Positions 1 to 8,672 of a stretch of 64,000 bases of DNA are shown here, piece after piece. The DNA lies in contig NZ_KE136481.1 in the NCBI RefSeq assembly GCF_000407185.1, forward strand, positions 265,136 through 329,135, in the 5' to 3' direction. Position 1 is the first letter of the stretch, and each line of letters starts with the position of its first letter. The notes beneath the pieces are model-generated. The model ran no database searches and was not told where the DNA came from. It saw only the letters and a program-made list of their open reading frames with translations. The DNA is from Enterococcus malodoratus ATCC 43197 (lineage in GTDB: Bacteria > Bacillota > Bacilli > Lactobacillales > Enterococcaceae). The position numbers and the translations under genes were made by a program.

Positions 1-1123
1 CCCAGTATTGGAACAGGTCAGTTCTTATTGCACCGTTATACAATTTTCTTTTCTTAGTAGCCTTAGCGCCATAAAACTCCTCGAAGGCTAGATCACTCGT
101 CAAGATATATTTACTCCAAGTCTTCAACGGACGGAAAACATCGCCCATCTCGCGGTACAATGCACGAACTTGTTCTTCCTCACCTAAACGTTCTCCATAA
201 GGAGGATTGGCTACGATCACACCATAATCTTTTTCAGTTTTGAAATCTTTGACCGCTCGTTGCTTAAAGTCAATCGAACCACCTAATCCAATTTCCTCAG
301 CATTAGCTTGCGCAATCTCAATCATTCGGCCATTAATATCAGAACCCGCGATATCCAATTCAATATCATAATCTGCCGCCTCATCTGCTGCAGCACGAAC
401 TTTGTCTAAAACAGCTGGGTCGAACCAATCCCATGCCTCACAAGCAAATTCACGATTGAATCCTGGAGCGATGTTATGACCAATCAAGGCCGCCTCAATA
501 CATAAAGTACCTGAACCACAGACAGGATCATAAAATGGACGGTCTTTCCTCCAATTGGTCAGCATTACCAATGCTGCCGCCATATTTTCTTTTAAGGGCG
601 CGCCACCCTTTTCTAATCGATACCCCCGTTTGAATAAACTTGGGCCAGTCGTATCCAAAGTCAGAACAACATGGTCTTTTAACAACGCAACTTCCAATTG
701 GAACAGCGCACCTGTTTCAGGCAATGGAACCCGAGCAGGACGATGGTAGACTTCACGCAATCGTTCAACGATAGCCTTTTTTGTAATTGATTGGCAATCG
801 GGTACACTGTACAGTTTTGATTTGATTGAACGACCAGCAACTGGGAATTCAGCATCCATTGGCAAGAAATCTTCCCATGGAATCGCTTTGACTTTTTCAA
901 ATAATTCATCAAATGTAAAAGCGTCAAACTCGCCGACAATTATTTTTACGCGATCAGCCGTTCTTAACCATAAATTCGCAGTAGCGATCGTTTCAAGATC
1001 GCCTTTAAAACGTGCACGTCCGTTTTCAACTTGGCAATCAATTCCTAAATCTCTCAGTTCCTTGCCTACTAACGCTTCGATACCTGCTGCGGCAGTAGCA
1101 ATTAAATTATATTGTTTTTCCAT
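1..1123 (-). CDS. ypsC: THUMP-domain class I SAM-dependent rRNA methyltransferase (YpsC/RlmL-like), 3' end outside window
   Basis: My own minus-strand translation from the ATG at 1123 reads MEKQYNLIATAAAGIEALVG and stays open to the window edge (about 374 codons). The N-terminal part fits a ferredoxin-like/THUMP RNA-binding module. It is followed by a Rossmann methyltransferase with the SAM-binding stretch DPVCGSGTLCIEAAL and the catalytic N6-adenine/N2-guanine-type motif NPPYGERL. The family methylates 23S rRNA (RlmL/YpsC group), a cytoplasmic ribosome-maturation step. The start is supported by AAGGAGCTAT just upstream. The neighbours ypsC-rnpB-gpsB-ypsA are in the order typical of Firmicutes. 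The C-terminus cannot be seen, so exact family length is unknown. Confidence 0.9.
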   Translation of the reverse strand, partial: MEKQYNLIATAAAGIEALVGKELRDLGIDCQVENGRARFKGDLETIATANLWLRTADRVKIIVGEFDAFTFDELFEKVKAIPWEDFLPMDAEFPVAGRSIKSKLYSVPDCQSITKKAIVERLREVYHRPARVPLPETGALFQLEVALLKDHVVLTLDTTGPSLFKRGYRLEKGGAPLKENMAAALVMLTNWRKDRPFYDPVCGSGTLCIEAALIGHNIAPGFNREFACEAWDWFDPAVLDKVRAAADEAADYDIELDIAGSDINGRMIEIAQANAEEIGLGGSIDFKQRAVKDFKTEKDYGVIVANPPYGERLGEEEQVRALYREMGDVFRPLKTWSKYILTSDLAFEEFYGAKATKKRKLYNGAIRTDLFQYW

Positions 1124-1202
1124 GATAGCTCCTTTTGGGTTTCGTTATCTTAATAATGACATTTGTCTATTGCTCAGATTCCATAGTAGAGATTTTCAAA
1201 AG

Positions 1203-1227
1203 GATAAGAATCTCCTCGATTCTTATC
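1203..1227 (-). other. Perfect 10-bp stem hairpin between rnpB and ypsC
   Basis: GATAAGAATC and GATTCTTATC flank a 5-nt loop, giving a perfect stem. On the minus strand it is followed by CTTTTG, a weak U-run. It lies about 80 bp upstream of ypsC, in a 190-bp spacer with no gene. It could be a second terminator for rnpB read-through, or an attenuator or RNA processing structure in the ypsC leader. Confidence 0.55.
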
Positions 1228-1312
1228 TCTCAAATCCTTGCGCTAAACAGCATAATCAATTTTTTCTATTTGTCTGAATTCAGCTCGTTTTTTTAATGTT
1301 GAAAAAAACGGA

Positions 1313-1348
1313 CTGAAAAAAAACCTTCACAACACAAAGTTGGAAGGC
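1313..1348 (-). terminator. Rho-independent terminator of rnpB
   Basis: On the minus strand, CCTTC...GAAGG arms (CCTTCCAAC/GTTGTGAAGG) are followed by a run of eight T. The hairpin sits directly after the 3' end of the RNase P RNA. Confidence 0.75.
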
Positions 1349-1352
1349 ACAC

Positions 1353-1755
1353 CCTGAATTGCTGCAATTTTCTGTAAGCCATGTTTTGTACGCCGAACAA
1401 CTCAGGGGAGTTTGTCCGTCGTGGTAATCATCTATCTCCGACATAAATGCCGTCTCTTTCATCGTTCATTTCCTTAGAAAAAGCGCCCCTACCATCGTTT
1501 GGGTTGCTCGCTCGAGGGGTTTACCGCGTTCCACCATTTTGATTTCTCAAAATGCTTCGTCACTGTGGCACTTTCAAGAATACTCAGGCATAGATTACTC
1601 CTTAGCCCTTTTTTCTGCCGTTACCCAATTAAGAGTACCTTAGCTTATGGTTTCGCTAAGCACGAACACTACAGACATCTCAGTCTGTGCGAGCATGGAC
1701 TTTCCTCAGCCTGCGTAATGCAGACCGCGATTACCAAAAAATTGCATCATTCAAA
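1353..1755 (-). ncRNA. rnpB: RNase P RNA, bacterial type B
   Basis: The minus strand carries the universally conserved P4 and neighbouring elements: GAGGAAAGTCCATGCTCGCAC near the 5' end, GAAAGTGCCACAGTGACGAA, GGAACGCGGTAAACCCCTCG and ACAAAACATGGCTTACAGAA near the 3' end. The ends (TTTGAATGATGCAATTTT and AAAATTGCAGCAATTCAG) pair as helix P1 with a small bulge, so the RNA is about 400 nt, as in Bacillus and Enterococcus. It is the catalytic subunit that matures tRNA 5' ends. The 5' boundary is set from P1 pairing and could be off by a few bases. It begins immediately after the gpsB stop codon, so its promoter must lie inside the 3' end of gpsB or it is processed from a gpsB transcript. Confidence 0.95.
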
Positions 1756-1756
1756 T

Positions 1757-2161
1757 TTAAAATTGACGAGTTTTTTCAATATCACTTTCGTCTTGTGTAT
1801 AATTTTGACCAAAATCAGAAGTTGTCGCTTGACTTGATGCTTGTTGATCAAGTTTTTTACCGAACACTTCTCTCTCAAGATTTGATAAACGTTTCAAAAT
1901 GTCAAAGTTCGTAACAGCTGAACTCTTAGGTGCCGCTTCTTTTACACGTGAAGGAGCTGGCTGAGCTTTTGATAGTTGTTCAACTTTTGCTTTCAAGCGA
2001 TCGTTTTCTTCTCTTAGTGTCAATAATTCTTTGTTATAAGCTTCATAATCTTTGATTACATTGTCCAAAAATTCGTCGACTTCGATTGGATCGTAACCGC
2101 GCATCTTTGTTTTAAATTCTTGCTCCAAAATATCGTTCGGAGTATAGATTACATTCGCCAT
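1757..2161 (-). CDS. gpsB: Cell division/wall-synthesis adaptor GpsB (DivIVA family)
   Basis: The protein has 134 residues, starting MANVIYTPNDILEQEF after an AGGTGG ribosome-binding site. The N-terminal DivIVA/GpsB domain (residues about 5-65) contains the membrane-binding/PBP-binding patch KMRGYDPIEVDEFLD followed by a coiled coil (TLREENDRLKAKVEQL). A flexible Ser/Ala/Pro linker and a short C-terminal helix around SNLEREVFG complete the usual GpsB plan. In Firmicutes GpsB couples septal and peripheral peptidoglycan synthesis by docking class A PBPs, MreC and others. A class A PBP gene (ponA) lies two genes away. Its 3' end abuts rnpB. Confidence 0.95.
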   Translation of the reverse strand: MANVIYTPNDILEQEFKTKMRGYDPIEVDEFLDNVIKDYEAYNKELLTLREENDRLKAKVEQLSKAQPAPSRVKEAAPKSSAVTNFDILKRLSNLEREVFGKKLDQQASSQATTSDFGQNYTQDESDIEKTRQF

Positions 2162-2229
2162 TTTTCCACCTCATTAGCTCTAATCTTAATTTACTTTCCT
2201 ATATATTCTAGCTGATATATTAAAGGAAA

Positions 2230-2787
2230 TCAAACACTATCCCCGAAGTCCGAGGAATTTTCTAAATCATCCATAGTGATTGTAAGCAATTCATAGGGAT
2301 TTTGCTCTAGATATTTTTCAACGTCTCCTAAGAAAAACTTACTTTTACCAGGATACTCAGTATCATATACTACTAGAGCTGCATCGGTATGCTGTAACAA
2401 GAAATTTACATGATTTTTAAATTGTCCGGGATTTTGATACGGCTGATGACTGACTGCATCCACGAAATCCGCTGTTTGTACGAGCTCGCTTAAAAGTAAT
2501 TGATTGTGTTCTTTCCAGTTACTTCCGAATCCTTCAAAAGGAAAAATAATTGCTAATTTAACTTCGGGATAGCTTTCTTTGAGTTCATTGATTATCTGTC
2601 CCGTCCAAATCTCTGTTCCAAGACTTCCACTAATCATCACCCACTCTAATCCATTTTCGATCAGAGCTACAAGCTCCCTTTTTAAAACATTCTTAATTAC
2701 TTTCACCTTAGGGTCCTGCTCACTAAAAATTCCTAATTCATAGCTTTGATATCCTGTTACGTAAAGCCGCTGTATTATGTCATTCAT
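2230..2787 (-). CDS. ypsA: YpsA family protein (DUF1273, SLOG superfamily)
   Basis: The protein has 185 residues from the ATG at 2787, which is preceded by AAGGA at 7-bp spacing; an upstream extension in the same frame has no ribosome-binding site. Visible family hallmarks are YVTGYQSYELGIF at the N-terminus and MISGSLGTEIWTGQ, the glycine-rich turn of the Rossmann-like SLOG fold that is thought to bind a nucleotide-type ligand. In Bacillus and Staphylococcus YpsA influences cell division; the ligand is not established. Its position beside gpsB matches the conserved neighbourhood. It is transcribed divergently from recU with about 80 bp between. Confidence 0.9.
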   Translation of the reverse strand: MNDIIQRLYVTGYQSYELGIFSEQDPKVKVIKNVLKRELVALIENGLEWVMISGSLGTEIWTGQIINELKESYPEVKLAIIFPFEGFGSNWKEHNQLLLSELVQTADFVDAVSHQPYQNPGQFKNHVNFLLQHTDAALVVYDTEYPGKSKFFLGDVEKYLEQNPYELLTITMDDLENSSDFGDSV

Positions 2788-2868
2788 TGCATTTTCCTTA
2801 CTTTCAGTTAAAAATAAAATATCTTTCGAAAAATTTGCTATAATAGCAAACAGGAGTGTGATGAAAAA

Positions 2869-3486
2869 ATGACCTTTCACTACCCTAATGGTCAATCATT
2901 TTCACAAAAGAATCCTCGAGATCGTGCATTAAAAAAAGAAACGACGTTTGCTAATCGCGGTATGCGCTTTGAAGAAGCAATCAATCAAAGCAACGAATAC
3001 TACTTAACTCATGATAAGGCAGTTGTCCATAAAAAGCCAACGCCGCTTCAAATTGTTAAAGTCGACTACCCCAAACGTAGTGCAGCTGTTATTAAGGAAG
3101 CTTATTTTAGACAGCCTTCTACCACAGATTATAATGGCGTTTATCGTGGATACTATTTGGATTTTGAAGCGAAGGAAACAAAAAACAAAACCTCTTTCCC
3201 ACTTAAAAATTTCCATCAGCATCAAATTACGCACATGCAGCAATGCTTGAATCAAGATGCGATTTGTTTTGTTTTACTTTGGTTTTCAAGCTTAAACCGT
3301 TGCTTTTTTCTTTCTGCAGAAGAACTGGTAAACTATTGGAGCAGACAAGAAAACGGCAAAAAATCAATACCGCTCACATTAATTGAAACAGTTGGTATCG
3401 AGATCACACCGCAGATTGCCCCAAGAATCCCTTACTTGAAAGCGGTGGAACAATATCTTGAAAAAAGGAGTTTATCAAATGGCTAA
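2869..3486 (+). CDS. recU: Holliday junction resolvase RecU
   Basis: The protein has 205 residues. RecU-type features are the N-terminal ANRGMRFEEAINQSN, the nuclease core with YRGYYLDFEAKETKNKTSFPL (the acidic DxEAK signature that binds Mg2+), and FHQHQITHM followed by VLLWFSS. RecU cleaves four-way junctions in recombinational repair and chromosome segregation. An AGGAG lies 12 bp before the ATG, a rather long spacing, but no better in-frame start exists. The last 8 bp overlap the start of ponA, so the two are translationally coupled, the recU-pbp1 arrangement common in Firmicutes. Confidence 0.95.
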   Translation: MTFHYPNGQSFSQKNPRDRALKKETTFANRGMRFEEAINQSNEYYLTHDKAVVHKKPTPLQIVKVDYPKRSAAVIKEAYFRQPSTTDYNGVYRGYYLDFEAKETKNKTSFPLKNFHQHQITHMQQCLNQDAICFVLLWFSSLNRCFFLSAEELVNYWSRQENGKKSIPLTLIETVGIEITPQIAPRIPYLKAVEQYLEKRSLSNG

Positions 3487-5788
3487 TCCCTCACGTTCGC
3501 AAAAATCAATGCGAACTACTCAAGGAAAGAAACCTAAATCAAAAACGAAGAAAAGTCGTCACATTGGGTTAAAAATAGCGATTGGAATCGTCAGTTTGCT
3601 CTGTGTAGCGTTACTTACTGGTATTGGTATCTTTTTCTTCTATGTAAAAGATGCACCAGCCTTAAGTGAGAAGAAATTAGATGCTACAGTTTCTTCAAAA
3701 CTTTATGACAGCAATGGAAATATCTTTGAAGATCTAGGCGCAGAAAAGCGTGAGAAAGTTAGTGCCACCAAAATTCCACAGGAACTGGATGATGCAATTG
3801 TCTCAGTCGAAGACCGACGCTTTTTCAAACATAATGGCGTGGATCCTGTTCGAATAATGGGTTCAGTGGTGCACAATATAACGAACAAAGGCGGACTGCA
3901 AGGCGGAAGTACCTTGACGCAACAGCTCGTTAAGCTTTCCTTCTTCTCAACAAAGGCTTCTGATCAAACCTTGCGGCGAAAAGCACAAGAGGCTTGGTTG
4001 GCTATTCAGTTAGAAAAGAAACATTCAAAGCAAGAGATTTTGACCTACTACATCAACAAGGTTTATATGGCCAACGGGCTTTACGGAATGGAAACAGCTG
4101 CCGAGACTTATTTTGGCAAGGAGTTGCAGCATCTGTCGATCGCACAAACTGCTCTGCTTGCTGGAATGCCGCAGGCGCCTAACTCGTATGATCCATACAA
4201 ACATCCGGAAGCAGCTAAAGATCGTCGAGATACTGTACTTTACACGATGCTGAACAATAAGAAAATTTCTCAAGATGAGTACGACAAAGCGACAAAAGAA
4301 CCCGTTGATCAGGGTTTGCTGCCGTTAGAATCAGACAACCAAGAAAGAAAAGTTGCCGACAACTATGTCAAAGAAGTGATTACTCAAGTCGAGGCAAAAA
4401 CTGGGAAAAATGTCTATACTGACGGTTTAGATATCTATACGAACTTAGATACAGAAGCACAAAATCGTTTGTATGCGATTGTTAACGGGGATGAGTATGT
4501 ACAGTATCCTGATGAAGAATTACAGATTGCTGCGACATTAGTAGATAGCAAAACCGGGAAAGTCACCGCTCAAATAGGCGGACGAAATATTGCTGATGAT
4601 GTTTACTTAGGAATGAACCGAGCAGTGAATACAAATCGCGACTTTGGTTCAACGGTTAAACCGATCACTGATTACGGTCCGGCTTTTGAGTATTTACAAA
4701 AATCTACTGGAGATCGAATCGAGGATCGCCCTTATAACTACCAAGGTACGAAAACAGAAGTTAAAAACTGGGACAACAGCTATCAAGGAAACATTTCCTT
4801 GCGTCAAGCTTTATACGATTCACGAAATGTCCCTGCGGTAAAACTCTTCAATGAAGTCGGTCCTGAAAATGTAACGAAATTTTTGAAAAAATTGGGTATC
4901 CAATATAAAGATATTCAGCAAGCAAATGCAATTTCAAGCAACACTGAAACTCAGGATGGAACTAAGTACGGCATTTCTACTGAGAAAATGGCCGTTGCCT
5001 ATGCCGCTTTCGCTAACGGCGGAACCTATAATGAACCACTGTATATCAATAAGATCAAATACCAAGACGGCTCTGAACAAAGCTTCTCGAATGAAGGTAA
5101 AAAAGCGATGGAACCTTATACCGCTTATATGGTTACGGATGTATTGAAGGACGTAATCTCTAAAGGAACTGGATACAAAGCACAAATTCCAAATCTCTTC
5201 CAAGCCGGTAAAACGGGAACGTCTAACTATACGGATGATGAATTGGCAAAGATTCCGCATTATGGCTCGATTTCTCCTGACGTGATGTTCACTGGTTTTA
5301 CACCACATTACTCATTATCCATTTGGGCGGGGTATGACAATCGGATGACTCCCATCACTTCTCAATCTGAATATATTGCACAGGACGTTTATCGTGAAAT
5401 GATGAGTTATGCATCCGAAAATGTCTCAAACGAGGATTGGGTAATGCCGAGTGATGTTCTTAGAATTGGAAATGAGCTTTATGTTAAGGGTGCTTCTTCT
5501 GTTCCAGCCCAACCTAGCTATTCAGTTCAAAGTTCTTATTACAACAACAACTATTTTAATAATACGACTAGTTCAACCAGCAGTGTTGAATCTGCATCAA
5601 GCGTGTCGGAATCGTCAACTATTGCACCTCCGGCTAGCAGCAGTGAGGCTCCGGTTAGTTCTGCACCGGCACCAACTCCGACGCCTTCATCATCTGCTGA
5701 GCCCCAGCCTTCTCAACCGTCGGCTAGTGCAGATCCACCTAATCAAACGCCGGCGCAACGAAATGAAGCACCAAAATCAGACAATTAG
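3479..5788 (+). CDS. ponA: Class A penicillin-binding protein 1A
   Basis: The protein has 769 residues from the ATG at 3479 (AAGGAG upstream inside recU). A short Lys/Ser/Thr-rich cytoplasmic tail is followed by one membrane anchor (about residues 33-57, IGLKIAIGIVSLLCVALLTG). Next comes a GT51 transglycosylase domain with SVEDRRFFKHNGVD and GGSTLTQQLVK, and a transpeptidase domain with the active-site motif STVK, an SSN-type motif (ISSNTE) and KTGTS. The last roughly 100 residues form a low-complexity Ser/Pro/Ala/Thr/Asn tail, as in other enterococcal and streptococcal PBP1A proteins. It polymerises and cross-links peptidoglycan at the outer membrane face and is a beta-lactam target. It is coupled to recU and ends at a strong bidirectional terminator. 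Confidence 0.96.
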   Translation: MANPSRSQKSMRTTQGKKPKSKTKKSRHIGLKIAIGIVSLLCVALLTGIGIFFFYVKDAPALSEKKLDATVSSKLYDSNGNIFEDLGAEKREKVSATKIPQELDDAIVSVEDRRFFKHNGVDPVRIMGSVVHNITNKGGLQGGSTLTQQLVKLSFFSTKASDQTLRRKAQEAWLAIQLEKKHSKQEILTYYINKVYMANGLYGMETAAETYFGKELQHLSIAQTALLAGMPQAPNSYDPYKHPEAAKDRRDTVLYTMLNNKKISQDEYDKATKEPVDQGLLPLESDNQERKVADNYVKEVITQVEAKTGKNVYTDGLDIYTNLDTEAQNRLYAIVNGDEYVQYPDEELQIAATLVDSKTGKVTAQIGGRNIADDVYLGMNRAVNTNRDFGSTVKPITDYGPAFEYLQKSTGDRIEDRPYNYQGTKTEVKNWDNSYQGNISLRQALYDSRNVPAVKLFNEVGPENVTKFLKKLGIQYKDIQQANAISSNTETQDGTKYGISTEKMAVAYAAFANGGTYNEPLYINKIKYQDGSEQSFSNEGKKAMEPYTAYMVTDVLKDVISKGTGYKAQIPNLFQAGKTGTSNYTDDELAKIPHYGSISPDVMFTGFTPHYSLSIWAGYDNRMTPITSQSEYIAQDVYREMMSYASENVSNEDWVMPSDVLRIGNELYVKGASSVPAQPSYSVQSSYYNNNYFNNTTSSTSSVESASSVSESSTIAPPASSSEAPVSSAPAPTPTPSSSAEPQPSQPSASADPPNQTPAQRNEAPKSDN

Positions 5789-5789
5789 A

Positions 5790-5825
5790 AAAAAGGCCGC
5801 TCGAATTATTTTCGAGCGGCTTTTA
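5790..5825. terminator. Bidirectional terminator between ponA and nth
   Basis: A perfect 10-bp stem (GCCGCTCGAA/TTCGAGCGGC) has a 5-nt loop, with A-runs on the left and T-runs on the right. It serves ponA on the plus strand and, overlapping the nth stop region, nth on the minus strand. Confidence 0.9.
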
Positions 5826-6459
5826 ATCTGTCTTTTCCATCTTGGCACATATCCAGCAAAGGGCAAATATCACACTTTGGCGCCCGTGCTGTACAGTGAT
5901 AGCGACCAAAGAAAATTAGCGTATGATGACTCTTGACCCATAATTCTTTCGGTATTTTTCGCATCAATGTGGCCTCTACCTCGGTCACTGATGCGCTTAA
6001 TTTACAGATTCGCAAACGTTTCGTTACGCGCTCAACATGAGTATCTACCGCAATTGCGGGAACCCCAAAAGCATCTCCAAGTACTACATTTGCTGTCTTA
6101 CGTCCGACACCAGGCAGTTTAATCAGCTCTTCTCGAGTTGTCGGAACACTCCCGCCATAATTTTCTAACAGCATTTGTGCACACGCTTTGATATTCTTAG
6201 CCTTATTACGATACAGACCGATTGTTTTGATTTTCGCGATAAGATCTTCCATCGGAGCTTGAGCCATTGCCTCTGGTGTCGGATAAACTGCAAAAAGTGC
6301 TGGTGTCGCTTTATTAACCGATACATCCGTGGCTTGTGCACTCAAAATGACTGCAATTAATAGTTGAAAAGGAGATTCAGAATGCAACTCGCCAACAGCA
6401 TCAGGAAACATTTGATACATTCGATTGAGGGCCTCCATCGTCATTTCTTTATTAAGCAT
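5806..6459 (-). CDS. nth: Endonuclease III (DNA glycosylase/AP lyase)
   Basis: The protein has 217 residues. The helix-hairpin-helix LPGVGRKTANVVL carries the catalytic Lys, and the catalytic Asp follows in AIAVDTHVERV. The C-terminal [4Fe-4S] loop has the canonical Cys-X6-Cys-X2-Cys-X5-Cys spacing (in CTARAPKCDICPLLDMC). The enzyme removes oxidised pyrimidines and nicks the abasic site in base excision repair. Its start overlaps the dnaD stop by 8 bp, so the two are coupled in the classical dnaD-nth operon of Firmicutes. Confidence 0.96.
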   Translation of the reverse strand: MLNKEMTMEALNRMYQMFPDAVGELHSESPFQLLIAVILSAQATDVSVNKATPALFAVYPTPEAMAQAPMEDLIAKIKTIGLYRNKAKNIKACAQMLLENYGGSVPTTREELIKLPGVGRKTANVVLGDAFGVPAIAVDTHVERVTKRLRICKLSASVTEVEATLMRKIPKELWVKSHHTLIFFGRYHCTARAPKCDICPLLDMCQDGKDRLKAARK

Positions 6460-7162
6460 CGGAATCTTTCCTCTCTAACCAGTTATATAAAGAAACCTTC
6501 GGAAGTTCTTCAGATTGATTTTGCTCTTCTTTTTGTAATAAAATTTGTTTCCGACGACGCTGTTCCTCTTCTACTTGGGCCTTTGATCGGATATTCTTCT
6601 TTTCCCAACTTTGCAGAACCGTCTCAATGTATTTGAAGTTATATGCTTGATTCAAGACCGCCTCTTGCAAGGCTAATTCGATAAGTGCGGGAGCGTAATG
6701 ATCCTCATTAAGCCAATAACCGATTTTTTGATATTCAATCGGTGATAATGGACGTCCGAATTCTTGTTCCAATGAACGCAGCATTTTTTTCTGCGCAGCT
6801 AAATCATTTTTTTCCTCTACCTCAAAACGCTCTTGCTCCTTTAACATCGCCAATTTTTCAAATGCCGGAAGCAAATCGTAGCGATCGCTCTGTCTGCCCT
6901 GTTCGTCCAATGCCGTTTCTAGTGCAACGAAATCCTTCTCAACAAGATTGTTCAGTAAATCGTATGTTTTCTCCGTCGTGCTACCCATATTTCTAGCAAT
7001 CAAAGTCAGATCTGGAAAATCCTCCCCTGCTTGATGAGCTGCATAAAGCTGAAGCCACAACATAAATTCATTTGTGTTCAAGCCAAGTTTTGTATAGTTT
7101 TGTAATAACAGATTCGAGATCGTGGTCTCGCCGCCTGCTAGATAATCTTTTAGTGAAATCAT
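6452..7162 (-). CDS. dnaD: Replication initiation/primosome protein DnaD
   Basis: The protein has 236 residues, starting MISLKDYLAGGET after GGAGG. The N-terminal winged-helix DDBH1 domain (residues about 10-95) is followed by a charged coiled linker and the DDBH2 DnaD-like domain with EQEFGRPLSPIEYQKIGYW, then the conserved C-terminal YNWLE-type peptide (VSLYNWLERK). DnaD acts with DnaA/DnaB in helicase loading at oriC and in PriA-dependent restart. It is followed, overlapping by 8 bp, by nth. Confidence 0.92.
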   Translation of the reverse strand: MISLKDYLAGGETTISNLLLQNYTKLGLNTNEFMLWLQLYAAHQAGEDFPDLTLIARNMGSTTEKTYDLLNNLVEKDFVALETALDEQGRQSDRYDLLPAFEKLAMLKEQERFEVEEKNDLAAQKKMLRSLEQEFGRPLSPIEYQKIGYWLNEDHYAPALIELALQEAVLNQAYNFKYIETVLQSWEKKNIRSKAQVEEEQRRRKQILLQKEEQNQSEELPKVSLYNWLERKDSDA

Positions 7163-7239
7163 TCAAAATCCTCCGTTCCCATTTTAGTTTACACTAAAAA
7201 AACAGGAAGTCCAATACTACGAAATAGTTATTAAGCAAC

Positions 7240-7270
7240 AAAAAAACAGGAGGTCATCCCTCCTGTTTTA
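7240..7270 (-). terminator. Terminator of nox
   Basis: On the minus strand, AAAACAGGAGG...CCTCCTGTTTTTTT forms a strong stem with a T-run, four bases after the nox stop codon. Confidence 0.88.
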
Positions 7271-7273
7271 ACT

Positions 7274-8617
7274 TTATTCTGCTTCTGCTAATGCTGCTTG
7301 AGCCAAGATATTCAAGTAATTCCAAGGACGATCAAAGTGTGGTTGGAAGAAGAAATCTTGCAATGCCAAATCTTCTAAAGTCATTTCGTTTTGAATGGCT
7401 ACCGACAAAGTGTTCGCTGATTGAGTGATATCGTATTTTGATAAGAATTGTGCACCCAAAATTTTATTCGTTCCTTTTTCTGAAACGATTTCCATTAGAA
7501 CTTTTTCTGTCGTTGGCATGAATTCAGGACGATAGTTATCCTCAATCACTGTTACATTTACATCTAAGTCATTCAGAGCTGCACTTTCTTTTGTCAAACC
7601 AGTTGATCCGATCGTCCAGCCAAATAAGTAAAGACCTGATGTTCCTTGTGTTCCTCGATATTTTACTTTTTGTTCAACTAAGTTTTGCCCAACTAGCATT
7701 CCTTGACGGACAGCATTCGTAGCTAATGGAATGTATTGATCTTTACCGGTTGGGTTGTAATGAACAACTGTAGAATCGCCTGCCGAGAAAATGTCAGGAT
7801 CACTTGATTGCATGTAATCATTCACTTTGATAGCACCGCTTGGCAGCATATCAACTTTGCCCTTCAATAAATCTGTGTTTGGACGGAAACCAACACATAA
7901 AATTAACATGTCAGCATCAAATTCCTGACTGGCAGTGACAACTTTGGTTACAGTTCCAGATTCATCAGCAACAAATTCATTAACATTTTCACCTAATGCT
8001 AACGTAACACCGTGATCTACCAGTTCTTTTTCTAATAGATTTGTGAATGGTTCGTCTAAGTATTTGTTTAAAATTCTTGATAACCCATCGATCAATGTAA
8101 CTTGTTTGCCTGTTTCAGCAAAAGCTTCTACCAATTCAATTCCGATGTAGCCGCCACCGACAACAACGATTTTTTTCGCATCTTTCGCTTGTTCAATAAT
8201 TACATTTGCTTGGTTATAGTTTTTGCATAATAAAACATTTTTTGATTCGATTCCTTTAATTGGCGGAATAATCGGCCAAGAACCTGTTGTCACTACTAAT
8301 TTATCGTAAGAAACAACTTTTTCTTCATTCGTTTTTAGATCTTTTGCAGTGACTTCTTTGGCTTCTGTATCAATGTTTGTAACGTCGTGTTCCATGTTAA
8401 CTTTTGCACCTAGAGAAGCTAGTTCCTCAGGATTAGAATAAAACAATCCTGCTGGATCTTTTACGACTCCTCCTACATATAAAGCGATTCCACAAGATAA
8501 GAAAGAAACGTTGTCATTCCGTTCAAAGACTGTTACTTCTGCATCTGGGTGGTTTGTTAAAATATTTTTAACGGCTGCGGTACCGGCATGTGTACATCCT
8601 ACTACTACTACTTTCAT
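7274..8617 (-). CDS. nox: H2O-forming NADH oxidase
   Basis: The protein has 447 residues from the ATG at 8617, which has GAGGGA upstream. An N-terminal FAD Rossmann motif (VVVVGCTHAGT) is followed by the redox-active Cys42 in FLSCGIALYVGG, a second nucleotide fold VVVGGGYIGIELVEAF for NADH, the FAD-contact ILCVGFRPNTD, and the C-terminal dimerisation domain ending FFFQPHFDRPWNY. The sequence is much closer to the enterococcal four-electron NADH oxidase than to NADH peroxidase as I remember them. It regenerates NAD+ from NADH using O2, yielding water, in fermentative cells exposed to air. It is a single-gene unit with its own promoter (see the palindrome at 8673-8700) and terminator. Confidence 0.93.
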   Translation of the reverse strand: MKVVVVGCTHAGTAAVKNILTNHPDAEVTVFERNDNVSFLSCGIALYVGGVVKDPAGLFYSNPEELASLGAKVNMEHDVTNIDTEAKEVTAKDLKTNEEKVVSYDKLVVTTGSWPIIPPIKGIESKNVLLCKNYNQANVIIEQAKDAKKIVVVGGGYIGIELVEAFAETGKQVTLIDGLSRILNKYLDEPFTNLLEKELVDHGVTLALGENVNEFVADESGTVTKVVTASQEFDADMLILCVGFRPNTDLLKGKVDMLPSGAIKVNDYMQSSDPDIFSAGDSTVVHYNPTGKDQYIPLATNAVRQGMLVGQNLVEQKVKYRGTQGTSGLYLFGWTIGSTGLTKESAALNDLDVNVTVIEDNYRPEFMPTTEKVLMEIVSEKGTNKILGAQFLSKYDITQSANTLSVAIQNEMTLEDLALQDFFFQPHFDRPWNYLNILAQAALAEAE

Positions 8618-8672
8618 GGTTGTCCCTCTTTCGTTTAAACGTCTTTTTGTTTGCAATCTTTTGCACAAGGAT

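Noticed and set aside
1280-1837. Short frames on both strands between ypsC and gpsB
   Set aside because: They lie inside the RNase P RNA gene and its terminator, whose conserved sequence explains the region.
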